Positions 1 through 8,258 of a stretch of 64,000 bases of DNA are shown here, one piece after another. The notes beneath the pieces are model-generated. The model saw only the letters and a program-made list of their open reading frames with translations. It did not search any database and was not told the DNA's origin. A program made the translations under genes and the position numbers. Numbering within the stretch: the first letter of the stretch is position 1; the number at the start of each line of letters is the position of its first letter. Source of the stretch: Scatavimonas merdigallinarum (lineage in GTDB: Bacteria > Bacillota > Clostridia > Oscillospirales > Acutalibacteraceae); the NCBI GenBank assembly GCA_018713055.1, contig DVFW01000021.1, positions 70,575 to 134,574 on the forward strand, in the 5' to 3' direction.

Positions 1-2
1 CA

Positions 3-803
3 TATGCGCCGGACCAGATTTTGGCAGCGGATATGCAGACCGGCAACGGCAAAAAGGTGGAGGTCACGCTGGATAGCCCCCAAAAAGAAGGACGGCTTTT
101 ATACCAGATCGCAGTCAGGGGCCGGCAAACGCTGTATTTTGACTGCTTTGATAAAATACGCCCTGCGCTTTTGGAGGAGATCAACGACAGCACTTCGGTC
201 AGCGTAAACGGTGTATGTCTTACACAGTCATACCCTTCCCAGGCCGATAACGGAATTTTATGCCTGGGTTCATTTGAAAACGAAACGGTACAGGTAGAAA
301 TTCAGCTCAGAGAAAGCGTTTGCTGTACCTCCTTTGGCGTATATGGCCTTAAAGAGGAAGTCCTTAACCATGCGCTCCAAGACGCACGGGAGTGTGCGGT
401 AGAAGTTTCTGCAAACCGAATAACGGCGCAAACAAACGGAAAAGACGGGCAATTTGTCTTCTTTGCTATCCCCTATAGCGACGGCTTCACCGCACAAGTG
501 AACGGGGAAAAAACACAAATTTTTCAGGTATATGGGGATTTTATGGCAATAAAGCTGCCGCCGGGCGGCGGCACGGTAACGCTTACATTTATACCGCCCG
601 GCCTTACTTTGGGCCTTTGCCTTGCCGCGGGCGGGTTACTGGGCGTTTTCCTGCTTTTCTTTATAAAAAGAAAATTTACTGCCTGGCAGGCGCGCGCCGG
701 CAGACCGGCTGCCATTCTTTTGGTTGTGTTGGGGAGCGCCGTCTTTGCGGCGGTCTATATAGCGCCGGTGGCAATTTACCTGGCGTCCAATATAAAAGGA
801 TAA
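3..803 (+). CDS. YfhO-family membrane protein, C-terminal part (5' end outside window)
   Basis: The reading frame is open to the left edge, so only the last ~267 residues are visible. A beta-rich extracytoplasmic stretch contains an 'IPYSDGFTAQVNGEK' motif followed by a short loop and 'PPGGGTVTLTFIPPG'. This is the typical C-terminal pattern of YfhO-type multi-pass proteins (established for that family, which is linked to glycosylation of lipoteichoic acid or other envelope polymers). Two hydrophobic segments follow at about window 600-660 and 710-790, and the protein ends in a short polar tail. The N-terminal glycosyltransferase-like membrane domain is expected upstream but not seen. A strong hairpin terminator lies 28 bp after the stop. 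Family assignment is by motif reading; the substrate is unknown. Confidence 0.72.
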   Translation, partial: YAPDQILAADMQTGNGKKVEVTLDSPQKEGRLLYQIAVRGRQTLYFDCFDKIRPALLEEINDSTSVSVNGVCLTQSYPSQADNGILCLGSFENETVQVEIQLRESVCCTSFGVYGLKEEVLNHALQDARECAVEVSANRITAQTNGKDGQFVFFAIPYSDGFTAQVNGEKTQIFQVYGDFMAIKLPPGGGTVTLTFIPPGLTLGLCLAAGGLLGVFLLFFIKRKFTAWQARAGRPAAILLVVLGSAVFAAVYIAPVAIYLASNIKG

Positions 804-830
804 AATGAAGGTTATGAAAAAATCCAGGAA

Positions 831-878
831 AACAAAGCGGGGTTCCTGATAATGCGGGGCGGCCCCGCTTTGTTTTTT
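831..878 (+). terminator. Rho-independent terminator after the YfhO-like gene
   Basis: A 12-bp inverted repeat (AACAAAGCGGGG and its complement) closes an ~18-nt GC-rich loop and runs directly into a T6 tract. It separates the YfhO-like gene from spoIIID. Confidence 0.8.
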
Positions 879-935
879 AGCGCGGAAGACGTGAAAAACC
901 TGCGGCAAAAAGCCGGGCGGCGGCTTTGGTGTTTT

Positions 936-965
936 GCATAAAAAACAAAAATTTTTCATATAGAT
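936..965 (+). promoter_or_regulatory. Possible sigma-E-type promoter of spoIIID
   Basis: GCATAAA (936-942) and CATATAGAT (957-965) are spaced by 14 bp. This resembles the -35/-10 pattern of the mother-cell sigma factor SigE, which controls spoIIID in Bacillus (established). The -10 match is partial, so this is an inference from position and pattern. Confidence 0.35.
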
Positions 966-996
966 TACCATTCACCCAATTCTGGAGGTTTTTTAT

Positions 997-1248
997 ATGA
1001 AGGGTATTGTGGAGGAGCGCGCTGTTGAGCTTGGCGAATACATCATAGAAAGCGGGGCGACTGTCCGCAGCGCTGCCAAAAAGTTCGGCGTAAGCAAAAG
1101 CACCGTACATAAAGACGTCAGCGAACGCTTAAAATCTGTCAATCCGCAGCTTTACCGCGAGGTGAAGACCATATTAGAGATCAATAAGGCGCAAAGGCAT
1201 ATTCGGGGCGGAATGGCGACAAGAAAAAAATACCAGCATGATAAATAA
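997..1248 (+). CDS. spoIIID: Stage III sporulation transcriptional regulator SpoIIID
   Basis: This 83-residue protein has the family's usual length. It carries the helix-turn-helix 'TVRSAAKKFGVSKSTVHKDV' at about residues 23-42 and a basic C-terminal tail, as in SpoIIID. In the family it is a DNA-binding switch protein that activates and represses mother-cell genes during endospore formation. The ATG at 997 follows TCTGGAGG at a good distance. It is monocistronic here: a terminator lies before it and a hairpin after it. A SigE-like promoter candidate sits just upstream. The gene is strong evidence for an endospore former. Confidence 0.95.
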   Translation: MKGIVEERAVELGEYIIESGATVRSAAKKFGVSKSTVHKDVSERLKSVNPQLYREVKTILEINKAQRHIRGGMATRKKYQHDK

Positions 1249-1267
1249 AAAAATAAATTGCCGCAGA

Positions 1268-1304
1268 GGCAGGGTATGGGCGTTGTGCTTTGTACCCTGC
1301 CTTT
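1268..1304 (+). terminator. Hairpin terminator after spoIIID
   Basis: AGGCAGGGTA and TACCCTGCCT form a 10-bp stem with a 15-nt loop, followed by only a short T run. It is probably a terminator, though the U tract is weak. Confidence 0.55.
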
Positions 1305-1389
1305 GTGCGTGTAGCGGCTATTTATAAATTGTTGGATTTAAATTTCAAATTTGTTCATGTTTTTTTGTCTTTTTTACATTATAATTGTA

Positions 1390-1417
1390 TTGTATAACAG
1401 GCGTTATGTGGTATAAT
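1390..1417 (+). promoter_or_regulatory. Vegetative promoter of the first two-component operon
   Basis: TTGTAT (1390-1395) and TATAAT (1412-1417) are separated by 16 bp, with a TG dinucleotide one base before the -10 (extended -10). It lies 31 bp before the response-regulator ATG. Confidence 0.7.
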
Positions 1418-1447
1418 ACAGATGCGGCTTTACGGGAGGTACATACT

Positions 1448-2137
1448 ATGAGCCTAGGAAAAATTTTGGTAGTGGACGACGATTTAAATATCTGCGAGCT
1501 GTTACGGCTTTATATTGAAAAAGAAGGATTTAGCGTAGTAACCGCAAACGACGGCGCGCAGGCACTGAAGCTTTTTGAAAAAGAGCAGCCGGACCTGATT
1601 ATGTTGGATATTATGCTGCCTGAGCTTGACGGCTGGCAGGTGTGCAGGGAAATACGAAAAACTTCGAAATGTCCGATTATTATGCTGACGGCCAAGGGCG
1701 AAGTTTTTGACAAAGTGCTGGGGTTGGAATTGGGCGCGGACGACTATGTAGTAAAACCCTTTGAAGCAAAGGAGGTTGTGGCGCGCATACGCGCGGTGCT
1801 GCGCCGCAGCGGAAAAACCGACGAAAATGAAATGAAAGAAGTCAAATGGGACAAGCTTTCAATCAATCTGACCAATTATGAGCTGAAGGTTGACGGCATA
1901 CAAATTGATACGCCGCCCAAGGAAATGGAGCTTTTATTCCACCTGGCCACCCATCCCAACCGCGTGTTTACGCGCGACCAGCTTCTTGACGAGGTGTGGG
2001 GTTTTGACTATTATGGCGATTCCCGTACAGTAGATGTGCATGTAAAGCGCCTGCGCGAAAAGATAGATGGCGTTTCCAACAAGTGGGAGCTGAAAACCGT
2101 GTGGGGCGTTGGATATAAATTTGAGGTAAAAGAATAG
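1448..2137 (+). CDS. OmpR/PhoB-family response regulator
   Basis: The protein has 229 residues. An N-terminal receiver domain carries the acidic pocket (VVDDD, residues 8-12), phospho-acceptor Asp54 in 'LIMLDIMLP', and 'LTAKG' plus 'DDYVVKPF' as the conserved Thr/Lys switch region. A C-terminal winged-helix DNA-binding domain ends in 'RTVDVHVKRLREKID', typical of OmpR/PhoB. The ATG at 1448 is chosen because ACGGGAGG precedes it; the longer frame upstream has no ribosome site and would overlap the promoter. It heads an operon with a membrane kinase and an HtrA protease, which suggests an envelope-stress role by analogy with CssRS-HtrA of Bacillus (inference). Confidence 0.93.
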   Translation: MSLGKILVVDDDLNICELLRLYIEKEGFSVVTANDGAQALKLFEKEQPDLIMLDIMLPELDGWQVCREIRKTSKCPIIMLTAKGEVFDKVLGLELGADDYVVKPFEAKEVVARIRAVLRRSGKTDENEMKEVKWDKLSINLTNYELKVDGIQIDTPPKEMELLFHLATHPNRVFTRDQLLDEVWGFDYYGDSRTVDVHVKRLREKIDGVSNKWELKTVWGVGYKFEVKE

Positions 2138-2159
2138 CGGTAAAACGATGGATAAAAAA

Positions 2160-2190
2160 CAGGCAGCCTTTGCATCCTGTGGTTGCCTGT
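2160..2190 (+). promoter_or_regulatory. Intercistronic hairpin between regulator and kinase
   Basis: ACAGGCAGCC pairs with GGTTGCCTGT (10 bp with one G-T) around a 11-nt loop, followed by TTTTC. It sits in the 88-bp gap between the regulator stop and the chosen kinase start. It may attenuate transcription or stabilise the upstream mRNA. Its presence supports the later kinase start at 2226. Confidence 0.5.
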
Positions 2191-2225
2191 TTTCGCTTTG
2201 CCCGCCGGAGGGAAGCAGATCAGCT

Positions 2226-3779
2226 ATGGCAAGACAGAAAACGTTATTTAAAAAATATTTGCAGATCAGTATGGCGATCGTTTTGATCAGCTTTTTGATT
2301 TTGGGTGTAATGCTTATATTTTTTGTCGCACGGTTTTCCCAGGAAGATAAAAGAGAGCTTCTTACAGAAAACGCGTATTCCGTTTCTAATATGATTTCAG
2401 ACAATTCCCATCTTGTAAACAATATGCTGCTGATCAATAACGACACCGTATTTGAAACCGTTGTGTCCACCATGTCAAAAAGTATTAACGCCAATATTTT
2501 TATTGTCGACAGAGACGGAACAGTCCAGCTCAGCTCGGAAAATACGTTCAGCGAAGAGCAGCCCAAGGTTATCCCAAAGGCTATTGTCAATGCGGCAGCC
2601 AGTAAGGAATACTTTGAAACGTCTACGCTGGGCGGGGTATATACAGCCAGCCATTATACAGTGGGCGTGCCGATCATCGTTAGTGTAAACGGACAGAATA
2701 TGTCTGTAGGCGTTGTATTCGTCTCTTCAGAGGCCAGTTCGATTTCAAGCTTTACCAATGATATTACAAAGATTTTTTTCTTTGCCGCCATTGCAACTTT
2801 TGCCATTGTATTCTGTCTGGTGGGTTTTTATACTTATAATATGGTGCGGCCGCTGCGACAGATGGCCGCTGCGGCAAGGAGCTTTGGCGCGGGGGATTTT
2901 TCAAGCCGTGTGCCGGTGACCTCAAATGACGAAATTGGACAGTTGGCCGTTGCGTTTAACAATATGGCTGATTCCCTTGCCATGAGCGAGGGGACAAGGC
3001 GCAGCTTTATTGCAAATGTTTCACACGAGCTGAAAACCCCCATGACGACGATTGCCGGGTTTATCGATGGAATTCTTGACGGAACGATTCCGCCGCAGCG
3101 GCAGAGCTACTATTTAAACATTGTAACGGTAGAAATCCGGCGCCTTTCCCGGCTGGTGCAGACCATGTTGGCATTGTCCAGAATAGACAGCGGCGAATTT
3201 AAAATGAATAAGCAGCGTTTTGACCTGACAGGGATTATTATTAGCACGCTGCTGACGTTTGAACAGAAAATAGAACAGAGAAAGATCCGCGTACAAGGCT
3301 TGGAAGAGGCAGAAAGCCTGTTTGTAGACGGCGATCCGGATATGCTGCATCAGGTTATTTATAATCTGGTGGAAAACGCGGTAAAATTTACAGATGAGGG
3401 CGGCTATATCCGCCTGACGCTGACAGACCTGCCGGATAAAACCATGCTCGAGATTAAAAACAGCGGGCAGGGAATTGCGCCGGAAGAGATCTCGCATATT
3501 TTTGAACGGTTTTATAAAACGGATAAATCCCGCAGTCAGGATAAAAACGGGATGGGGTTGGGCCTTTATATTGTAAAAACGATTCTCCGCCTGCATGGCG
3601 GGGATATAGCGGCAAGCAGCGTTTTAGGGCAGTATTGCGCTTTTACGCTGTGGCTGCCAAAAGAAAAGGATAAACTAAAAGAGAAGGCAGAAAAGGCGGA
3701 AAAAAACGAAAAGCCTGAAAAACACAGCAGGAAAGAAGCAAAACAGCCGCCGGAAGAAAAGGAGAATGGGCATGAGTGA
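2226..3779 (+). CDS. Membrane sensor histidine kinase (HAMP-HisKA-HATPase_c)
   Basis: The protein has 517 residues. A transmembrane helix at about 17-38 and a second near 180-205 flank an extracytoplasmic sensor domain. HAMP follows, then the HisKA box with His267 in 'NVSHELKTPMTT', then a HATPase_c domain with N box 'VENAVKFT' and G boxes 'GQGIAPEE' and 'GMGLGLYIVK'. The last ~35 residues are a Lys/Glu-rich tail, unusual for the family. The ATG at 2226 follows GGAGGGAA. An ATG at 2148 would add 26 residues but lacks a ribosome site and spans the hairpin. The 3' end overlaps the protease start by 8 bp, implying translational coupling. The stimulus is unknown; envelope stress is likely from the neighbour. 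Confidence 0.92.
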   Translation: MARQKTLFKKYLQISMAIVLISFLILGVMLIFFVARFSQEDKRELLTENAYSVSNMISDNSHLVNNMLLINNDTVFETVVSTMSKSINANIFIVDRDGTVQLSSENTFSEEQPKVIPKAIVNAAASKEYFETSTLGGVYTASHYTVGVPIIVSVNGQNMSVGVVFVSSEASSISSFTNDITKIFFFAAIATFAIVFCLVGFYTYNMVRPLRQMAAAARSFGAGDFSSRVPVTSNDEIGQLAVAFNNMADSLAMSEGTRRSFIANVSHELKTPMTTIAGFIDGILDGTIPPQRQSYYLNIVTVEIRRLSRLVQTMLALSRIDSGEFKMNKQRFDLTGIIISTLLTFEQKIEQRKIRVQGLEEAESLFVDGDPDMLHQVIYNLVENAVKFTDEGGYIRLTLTDLPDKTMLEIKNSGQGIAPEEISHIFERFYKTDKSRSQDKNGMGLGLYIVKTILRLHGGDIAASSVLGQYCAFTLWLPKEKDKLKEKAEKAEKNEKPEKHSRKEAKQPPEEKENGHE

Positions 3780-5505
3780 GTTTATACCGGAAAACGACGG
3801 GTTTGTCCCACGCAACGACCAGTCGGGGGAAGCCGCGGCGCCGCCGGAGGAGCAAAACCTGCAGGATGAGCAAAAAGCATTGCAGCCGCAGGGGGAAAAG
3901 GCTGATCCGGCGCAGGATACAACAGAACCGGGAAACAGTGAAAAGAAAGAGGGCACAGTGCAATTGCCCCAGGAGGGATTCGCCACGGAAAACAGGGAAG
4001 CAGGGCCCGGAGAAGGCAAAAACGCAGACCAAACGGCGCAGCAGGGCGCGCCTGTCCGGCAGAATTTCGCACAGGGGCAGGTATGTCCGCCGCAAACGGC
4101 ACAGCCGGGCGTATATCCTGCTGCATACCAGGCCGGCGTGCAGCAGGGCGATAATCGTGCAGGCGTATATAACGGTCAAGGTGCATATGGGCAACGGTAT
4201 TATAATCCGGCAACGGGGCAATATTACTACACAGCAAATATGCAAATGCCCCCAAAAAAGAAAATGAGCAATGGAATGAAGGCGTTTATTGGCTGTATGA
4301 TCGGCCTTTTTGTCATATTGGCAGGTGTGTTTTCCGTTTTGCTAGCGCAATCCTTTTCACAGCTGCAAAAAGATGGAACAGGCTGGTTCCAGCTGCCTTC
4401 AGGCATTGACCCGGATGAATTTTTCAACTCCGACGGCAGCAGCGCAGTCCAGAGCGACGACCCGGCGGGTTCAGGCAACACGGCAATTGATCCGAACGGA
4501 CCCAATATTACACTGTACCCACAGCCGGATAATCTGGCCAGCGATCAATACAACGCGCAGTATGCGTTTAAAAAGGTGTCGCCGTCGGTCGTGGGTGTTG
4601 TAATGTATAAAGACGTTAATTTACAAAATGGAACAAGCAGCCAGACAAGCAGCCAGGGAACGGGGATCATCATCAGCAGCGACGGGTATATTGTAACAAA
4701 CAGCCATGTAATTGGGGATTCCAAGCAATATAAGGTTACTGTTGTTCTGTCGGAGGAAGAAGAATACCCGGCACAGGTGGTCGGCTACGATACCAGAACA
4801 GATCTTGCCGTGTTAAAAATAAACGCTTCAAAAGATTTACAAGCCGCGCAGTTTGCTTCTTCTGAAGATATAGAGGTTGGGCAGGACGTAGCGGCAATTG
4901 GAAACCCCGGCGGAATCAGCTTTTCCAATTCCCTGACAAAGGGGATTATTTCAGCTGTAAACCGGACGGTATCCGGCAGTAATATAGGGTATATTCAGAC
5001 AGATGCCGCAATTAATCCGGGTAACTCCGGTGGCCCGCTTGTAAACTTAAGCGGGCAGGTATTGGGGATTAACACCATCAAAATTGTCAATACAGAATAT
5101 GAGGGTATGGGATTTGCTATACCCAGTAAAACGGTCAGAGAGGTTGTAAATGATATTATTACGCAGGGCTATGTTTCGGGCAGAGTGCGCATTGGCGTTA
5201 CCGGGAACGAAATTACATCGCTTCTGGCGCAGTACAACAACGTACCCACGGGCATATTGATTGATACCTTTGCAGACGACAGCCCGCTGCCGGAGAAAGG
5301 GGTACAAAAAAACGATATTATTACAGCGATTGACGGAGTGAAGATTACGTCCTTTTCCAGATTTTATACCGAGCTTGCAAAATATAAACCGGGGGACGAG
5401 GTAACGCTGTCAATTTACCGCATGCCGCAAAGGCGGGGAGAGGAAGCACAGACCTTCGACATACAAATTAAGCTTCTGGCCGACAACGGAGAAACACAAT
5501 CCTAA
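3772..5505 (+). CDS. htrA: HtrA/DegP-like membrane-anchored serine protease with PDZ domain
   Basis: The protein has 577 residues. The first ~165 are a long acidic, Gln/Pro/Gly-rich, probably disordered cytoplasmic stretch, much longer than in Bacillus HtrA. A transmembrane helix follows at about 170-193. The trypsin-like protease domain has the catalytic triad His312 ('TNSHVIG'), Asp344 ('RTDLAVL') and Ser419 ('NPGNSGGP'). A C-terminal PDZ domain carries 'KGVQKNDIITAIDGVKI'. The family degrades or refolds misfolded exported proteins outside the membrane. The ATG at 3772 is preferred over 3766 because AAGGAGA lies 7 bases before it. It is the third gene of the two-component operon, suggesting feedback control of an envelope-stress response. 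Confidence 0.93.
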   Translation: MSEFIPENDGFVPRNDQSGEAAAPPEEQNLQDEQKALQPQGEKADPAQDTTEPGNSEKKEGTVQLPQEGFATENREAGPGEGKNADQTAQQGAPVRQNFAQGQVCPPQTAQPGVYPAAYQAGVQQGDNRAGVYNGQGAYGQRYYNPATGQYYYTANMQMPPKKKMSNGMKAFIGCMIGLFVILAGVFSVLLAQSFSQLQKDGTGWFQLPSGIDPDEFFNSDGSSAVQSDDPAGSGNTAIDPNGPNITLYPQPDNLASDQYNAQYAFKKVSPSVVGVVMYKDVNLQNGTSSQTSSQGTGIIISSDGYIVTNSHVIGDSKQYKVTVVLSEEEEYPAQVVGYDTRTDLAVLKINASKDLQAAQFASSEDIEVGQDVAAIGNPGGISFSNSLTKGIISAVNRTVSGSNIGYIQTDAAINPGNSGGPLVNLSGQVLGINTIKIVNTEYEGMGFAIPSKTVREVVNDIITQGYVSGRVRIGVTGNEITSLLAQYNNVPTGILIDTFADDSPLPEKGVQKNDIITAIDGVKITSFSRFYTELAKYKPGDEVTLSIYRMPQRRGEEAQTFDIQIKLLADNGETQS

Positions 5506-5515
5506 AATATGCAGC

Positions 5516-5550
5516 AAAAAAGCCGCCCGGATGTTCTGGAGCGGCTTTTT
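5516..5550 (+). terminator. Terminator of the regulator-kinase-htrA operon
   Basis: AAAAAGCCGC and GCGGCTTTTT form a 10-bp stem around a 15-nt loop, ending in T5. It begins 10 bp after the htrA stop. Confidence 0.88.
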
Positions 5551-5552
5551 AA

Positions 5553-5630
5553 GCGGACAAACCACGGTGCAGGAAACCCGCGCGGAACAGCCGCAGCAGG
5601 ATATCTGCAGAAGTCTTGCAAAGCGTCCGC
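5553..5630 (+). other. Possible structured RNA or leader before the YgjP-like gene
   Basis: GCGGAC (5553-5558) and GTCCGC (5625-5630) could close a ~78-nt element that contains further short GC-rich inverted repeats. It lies between the htrA terminator and the next ribosome site. No known RNA class is recognised, and chance is not excluded. Confidence 0.25.
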
Positions 5631-5670
5631 AAGGCAGGCATAAAACATACAAAAAGGGGCAGTGCGTGTG

Positions 5671-6207
5671 ATGGAGCATCCCTATACACTATTACGTTCA
5701 AAGAGAAAAACGCTTTCGTTGGAAATTACAAAAGATCTGGTTGTTTTGGTGCGGGCGCCTGTGCGGATGCCCGGAAAGGAAATCGACCGGTTTGTAGAGA
5801 AAAACGGCAGATGGATCGAAAAACATATGGAGCAGCAAAGGCGGCGAAACGCCTGTATGCCCACCCTTGCGCAGGAAGCACAGCTGAAGAAAAGAGCGCG
5901 TGAAATTTTACCGCAGAGGGTGGCGTATTACAGCCGGCTTATGGGGCTTGTGCCCCAGGGGGTTAAGATCACGTCTGCAAAAACCCGCTTTGGCAGTTGC
6001 AGTGCGAAAAACAGCCTGTGTTTTTCCTATCTGTTGCTATGCTATCCTATGGAAGCGGTCGATTATGTTGTGGTGCATGAGCTGGCGCATATTCGCTTTA
6101 AAAATCATAAAAAGGAATTTTACGCGCTGATAGAAGCCTGTATGCCGGATTATAAGCAACGGCGTATGCTATTAAAAAATGTGCCGATTCCTGACCCTAA
6201 AGTATAG
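5671..6207 (+). CDS. YgjP/SprT-like zinc metallohydrolase (DUF45)
   Basis: This 178-residue protein carries the zinc motif 'VVHELAHIRFKNHKKEFY', an HExxH with a third His a few residues on, near residues 132-150. Before it is the family's 'KTRFGSCSAKNSLCFSYLL' (W/R-G-S-C) block, and the N-terminus has 'SKRKTLSLEI'. These mark the YgjP/WSS1-like DUF45 group of predicted metalloproteases; the substrate is not known. The ATG at 5671 follows AAAAGGGGC by ~11 bases; an in-frame GTG at 5668 is an equally possible start. It converges with the FemAB-like gene with only 4 bp between stops. Confidence 0.82.
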   Translation: MEHPYTLLRSKRKTLSLEITKDLVVLVRAPVRMPGKEIDRFVEKNGRWIEKHMEQQRRRNACMPTLAQEAQLKKRAREILPQRVAYYSRLMGLVPQGVKITSAKTRFGSCSAKNSLCFSYLLLCYPMEAVDYVVVHELAHIRFKNHKKEFYALIEACMPDYKQRRMLLKNVPIPDPKV

Positions 6208-6211
6208 GCTT

Positions 6212-7402
6212 TTACAAAGCGGTGGGGTTTTGTCTGTGCCTATGACGCTTAAAAAAAGAAAAACCAGCGGCGTGTTTTTTCTGTAAAGGTGGATAAAACC
6301 CATTGCACCGTCCGGCAGTGAGTTGTTCTAAGCGGTATGCAAGCCGCAGGGCAAGCCGGTAAAGAAAAAAACAGAAATCCCATATGTGCTTTTTACCTGT
6401 TTTGTAAACATAGGTAAATTCGCCGGCGTAAACGGCAACCTTGCCGTTAAAACCCTGTTTGAACCGGTAAACGCCGTAGTTTCTGTGCATAGGGTCGTCG
6501 TAATGTGGAACTCCCATAAAATCATAAAGTTCGCACCCGCCCTCCTGCGCCCAAAGAATCATATTCCACTGCATCAGGTAATTGGGCATCAGGTTTCTGT
6601 TTTCGTTGGAGGACGCGCCGTAAACATAGCAGGTGCGTCTGCCAAAGCGCATACACACGGCGCCGGAAAGCGGTGTGTTCTCTTTGTAGCACATATACAG
6701 GCGGCAATTGTCGGGAAATGCGCGTAGCATCTGTGCAAAATACGATCTTGAACGAATCGCAAAGCCGTCGCGTTTTCCGGTCTGCCGCATCAATGTCATA
6801 AAATCGTCAAGCGCCTCTTGCCCGCATACGGTACAGGTTACGCCCTTTTTTTGCGCCAGACGGATATTATAACGCCATTTTGCTTTAAACGAAGCAAAAA
6901 TTTCTGCTGGAGATTTGCCGCCTATAGGCAAAAGATAGTTGCAGCGCGTTTGCGCAGTGCCGTTGTCCTCTGCATTTGGAACAAAATGGAAACCGCGCGT
7001 TTGTATAAAGTATAAAAACGCCGTGTCAGTTTGCAGGACGAAGGGGTCTATTCTAAACGCACATGCGTTGTATATGCCGGCAAGGTCGCGTGCACCGGCA
7101 AACAGGCAGTCTAAGACGTCGTAGTTTTTCAGGTCGCATACCGGGCCTCTGGGCGCGTACAAGAAGCTGATGTGTACAAGTGGCAGGGTTTTGATCAGCA
7201 CCAGCATGGCGCCGCAGATCTGCTCCTGTGTGTTTTTAACCGTTACAATCCGCGCACGCCATCCGGTTTTGACTCTGGCCCATGAAAGCGACTGCATAAA
7301 GCATCCATTTTTATGTGTGGCTATAAAATTTTCATACGCTTTTGCGGCCTGTTCATCCTGCATATCCGGCAGTTCATACCGGTAGTTTTTTTCTGTTTGC
7401 AT
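6212..7402 (-). CDS. FemA/FemB-family peptidoglycan bridge aminoacyltransferase
   Basis: The protein has 396 residues, usual for FemABX enzymes, which have two GNAT-like folds and add amino acids from aminoacyl-tRNA to the lipid II side chain in the cytoplasm. Visible family features are 'SLSWARVKTGW' near the N-terminus, 'LYAPRGPVCD', the basic 'KAKWRYNIRLAQKKGV' helix, and 'LYDFMGVPHYDDPMHRNYGVYRFKQGFNG' toward the end. The ATG at 7402 is chosen for the GGGAGA ribosome site. The 60 residues encoded upstream in frame run through a hairpin and are not family-like. Separate transcription from the upstream two-component operon is likely because of that hairpin. Confidence 0.85.
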   Translation of the reverse strand: MQTEKNYRYELPDMQDEQAAKAYENFIATHKNGCFMQSLSWARVKTGWRARIVTVKNTQEQICGAMLVLIKTLPLVHISFLYAPRGPVCDLKNYDVLDCLFAGARDLAGIYNACAFRIDPFVLQTDTAFLYFIQTRGFHFVPNAEDNGTAQTRCNYLLPIGGKSPAEIFASFKAKWRYNIRLAQKKGVTCTVCGQEALDDFMTLMRQTGKRDGFAIRSRSYFAQMLRAFPDNCRLYMCYKENTPLSGAVCMRFGRRTCYVYGASSNENRNLMPNYLMQWNMILWAQEGGCELYDFMGVPHYDDPMHRNYGVYRFKQGFNGKVAVYAGEFTYVYKTGKKHIWDFCFFLYRLALRLAYRLEQLTAGRCNGFYPPLQKKHAAGFSFFKRHRHRQNPTAL

Positions 7403-7443
7403 ACCTGCTTTCTCTCCCTGTATCTGATTACAGCAATGAGAAT

Positions 7444-7475
7444 ACCCCGATGTTGTTTCATGGCAACATCGGGGT
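7444..7475 (-). terminator. Hairpin between the two-component operon and the FemAB gene
   Basis: ACCCCGATGTTG and CAACATCGGGGT form a 12-bp perfect stem with an ~8-nt loop. On the minus strand a T-containing but interrupted tail follows; on the plus strand TTGTATC and T6 follow. It most likely ends the 7.5-10.3 kb operon, with imperfect efficiency. Confidence 0.6.
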
Positions 7476-7508
7476 TGTATCTTTTTTGTACATTTTTGCA
7501 GGGAGTAT

Positions 7509-8258
7509 TTACCATATATGAGGTCCCATGGATATTTCCATATCCGTAAAGAAAATGGACAGAAAAAAGCTTTCTTCTTCAAAATATATGGAAAAAAAAT
7601 CGTCTTTTGTATATTCCTCCAATGCTATATCTTTGTAACCCAGATAGGCGGCAAATGCAAGCAGCGCCTGCTGATAAAGATAGGGATCTTGTTCCTCTAA
7701 AAACAAGAGGTCTTCTTCAATAGAAAAACCTGCCGTCCCCACACCTTTATTGTAGGCCTTCATGGCGTAAATTTTTCCAGTTCTGGCGTCCAGAGAAAAA
7801 GAAAAAATAAATTCTTCTATCGAAATTTCCGCCACCCATAACGGGAAAGACTGTGTAACACCGTTTATATAAATAACGTTATACAGTTGTGCGTTTTCCA
7901 GAACGGCCTTTTCATCCAACAGGGCGGAAGGAAGCAGAATTTGCAAAGGGTCCGCTTTTGCGGACTCCCTTTGGATAATAGACACCAGCTTTTCTTTTGG
8001 AATTTCCTCCCCGGTGGCAAGAAAAACGTCTGAGAGCAGGGAAGAGCCATAGCCATCGTCCAAATAAGCCATCGCCGTCAGCTTGCTGCCAATAGAAATG
8101 TCTTCGCTCGCCGTACCGGTGTTTGCCGGTTCCACACTGGTTTTTTGCTGTTCCTGCCGGTCCATCAAAACAAAACCGGCCTGTGGAAGAAACAAAGAGC
8201 TTAAAACAACGGCCGCGGTCAGGAAAATGCATAAAAAGTAAGGAAGGCGCTTTTTCAC
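7509..8258 (-). CDS. Exported/membrane-anchored protein of unknown function, coupled to the kinase
   Basis: The protein has 249 residues. A lysine-rich start and a hydrophobic segment at about 7-28 form a signal anchor. The rest is predicted extracytoplasmic and acidic, with no motif I recognise. The GTG start at 8258 overlaps the kinase stop in a GTGA junction, so translation is coupled. Small exported proteins in this position are often co-sensors or outputs of the kinase, for example YycH/YycI-like partners. That is inference from context only; sequence similarity to YycH/I is not evident. Confidence 0.72.
   Translation of the reverse strand: MKKRLPYFLCIFLTAAVVLSSLFLPQAGFVLMDRQEQQKTSVEPANTGTASEDISIGSKLTAMAYLDDGYGSSLLSDVFLATGEEIPKEKLVSIIQRESAKADPLQILLPSALLDEKAVLENAQLYNVIYINGVTQSFPLWVAEISIEEFIFSFSLDARTGKIYAMKAYNKGVGTAGFSIEEDLLFLEEQDPYLYQQALLAFAAYLGYKDIALEEYTKDDFFSIYFEEESFFLSIFFTDMEISMGPHIW

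Noticed and set aside
1385..1447. 21-residue upstream extension of the first response regulator
   Set aside because: It overlaps the -10 box and has no ribosome site; the ATG at 1448 has a good one.
2148..2225. Earlier start of the first sensor kinase
   Set aside because: No Shine-Dalgarno site, and it spans an intercistronic hairpin; the 26 residues are not kinase-like.
7403..7582. 60-residue extension of the FemAB-like protein
   Set aside because: Runs through a 12-bp hairpin and is not like the family; the ATG at 7402 has a ribosome site.
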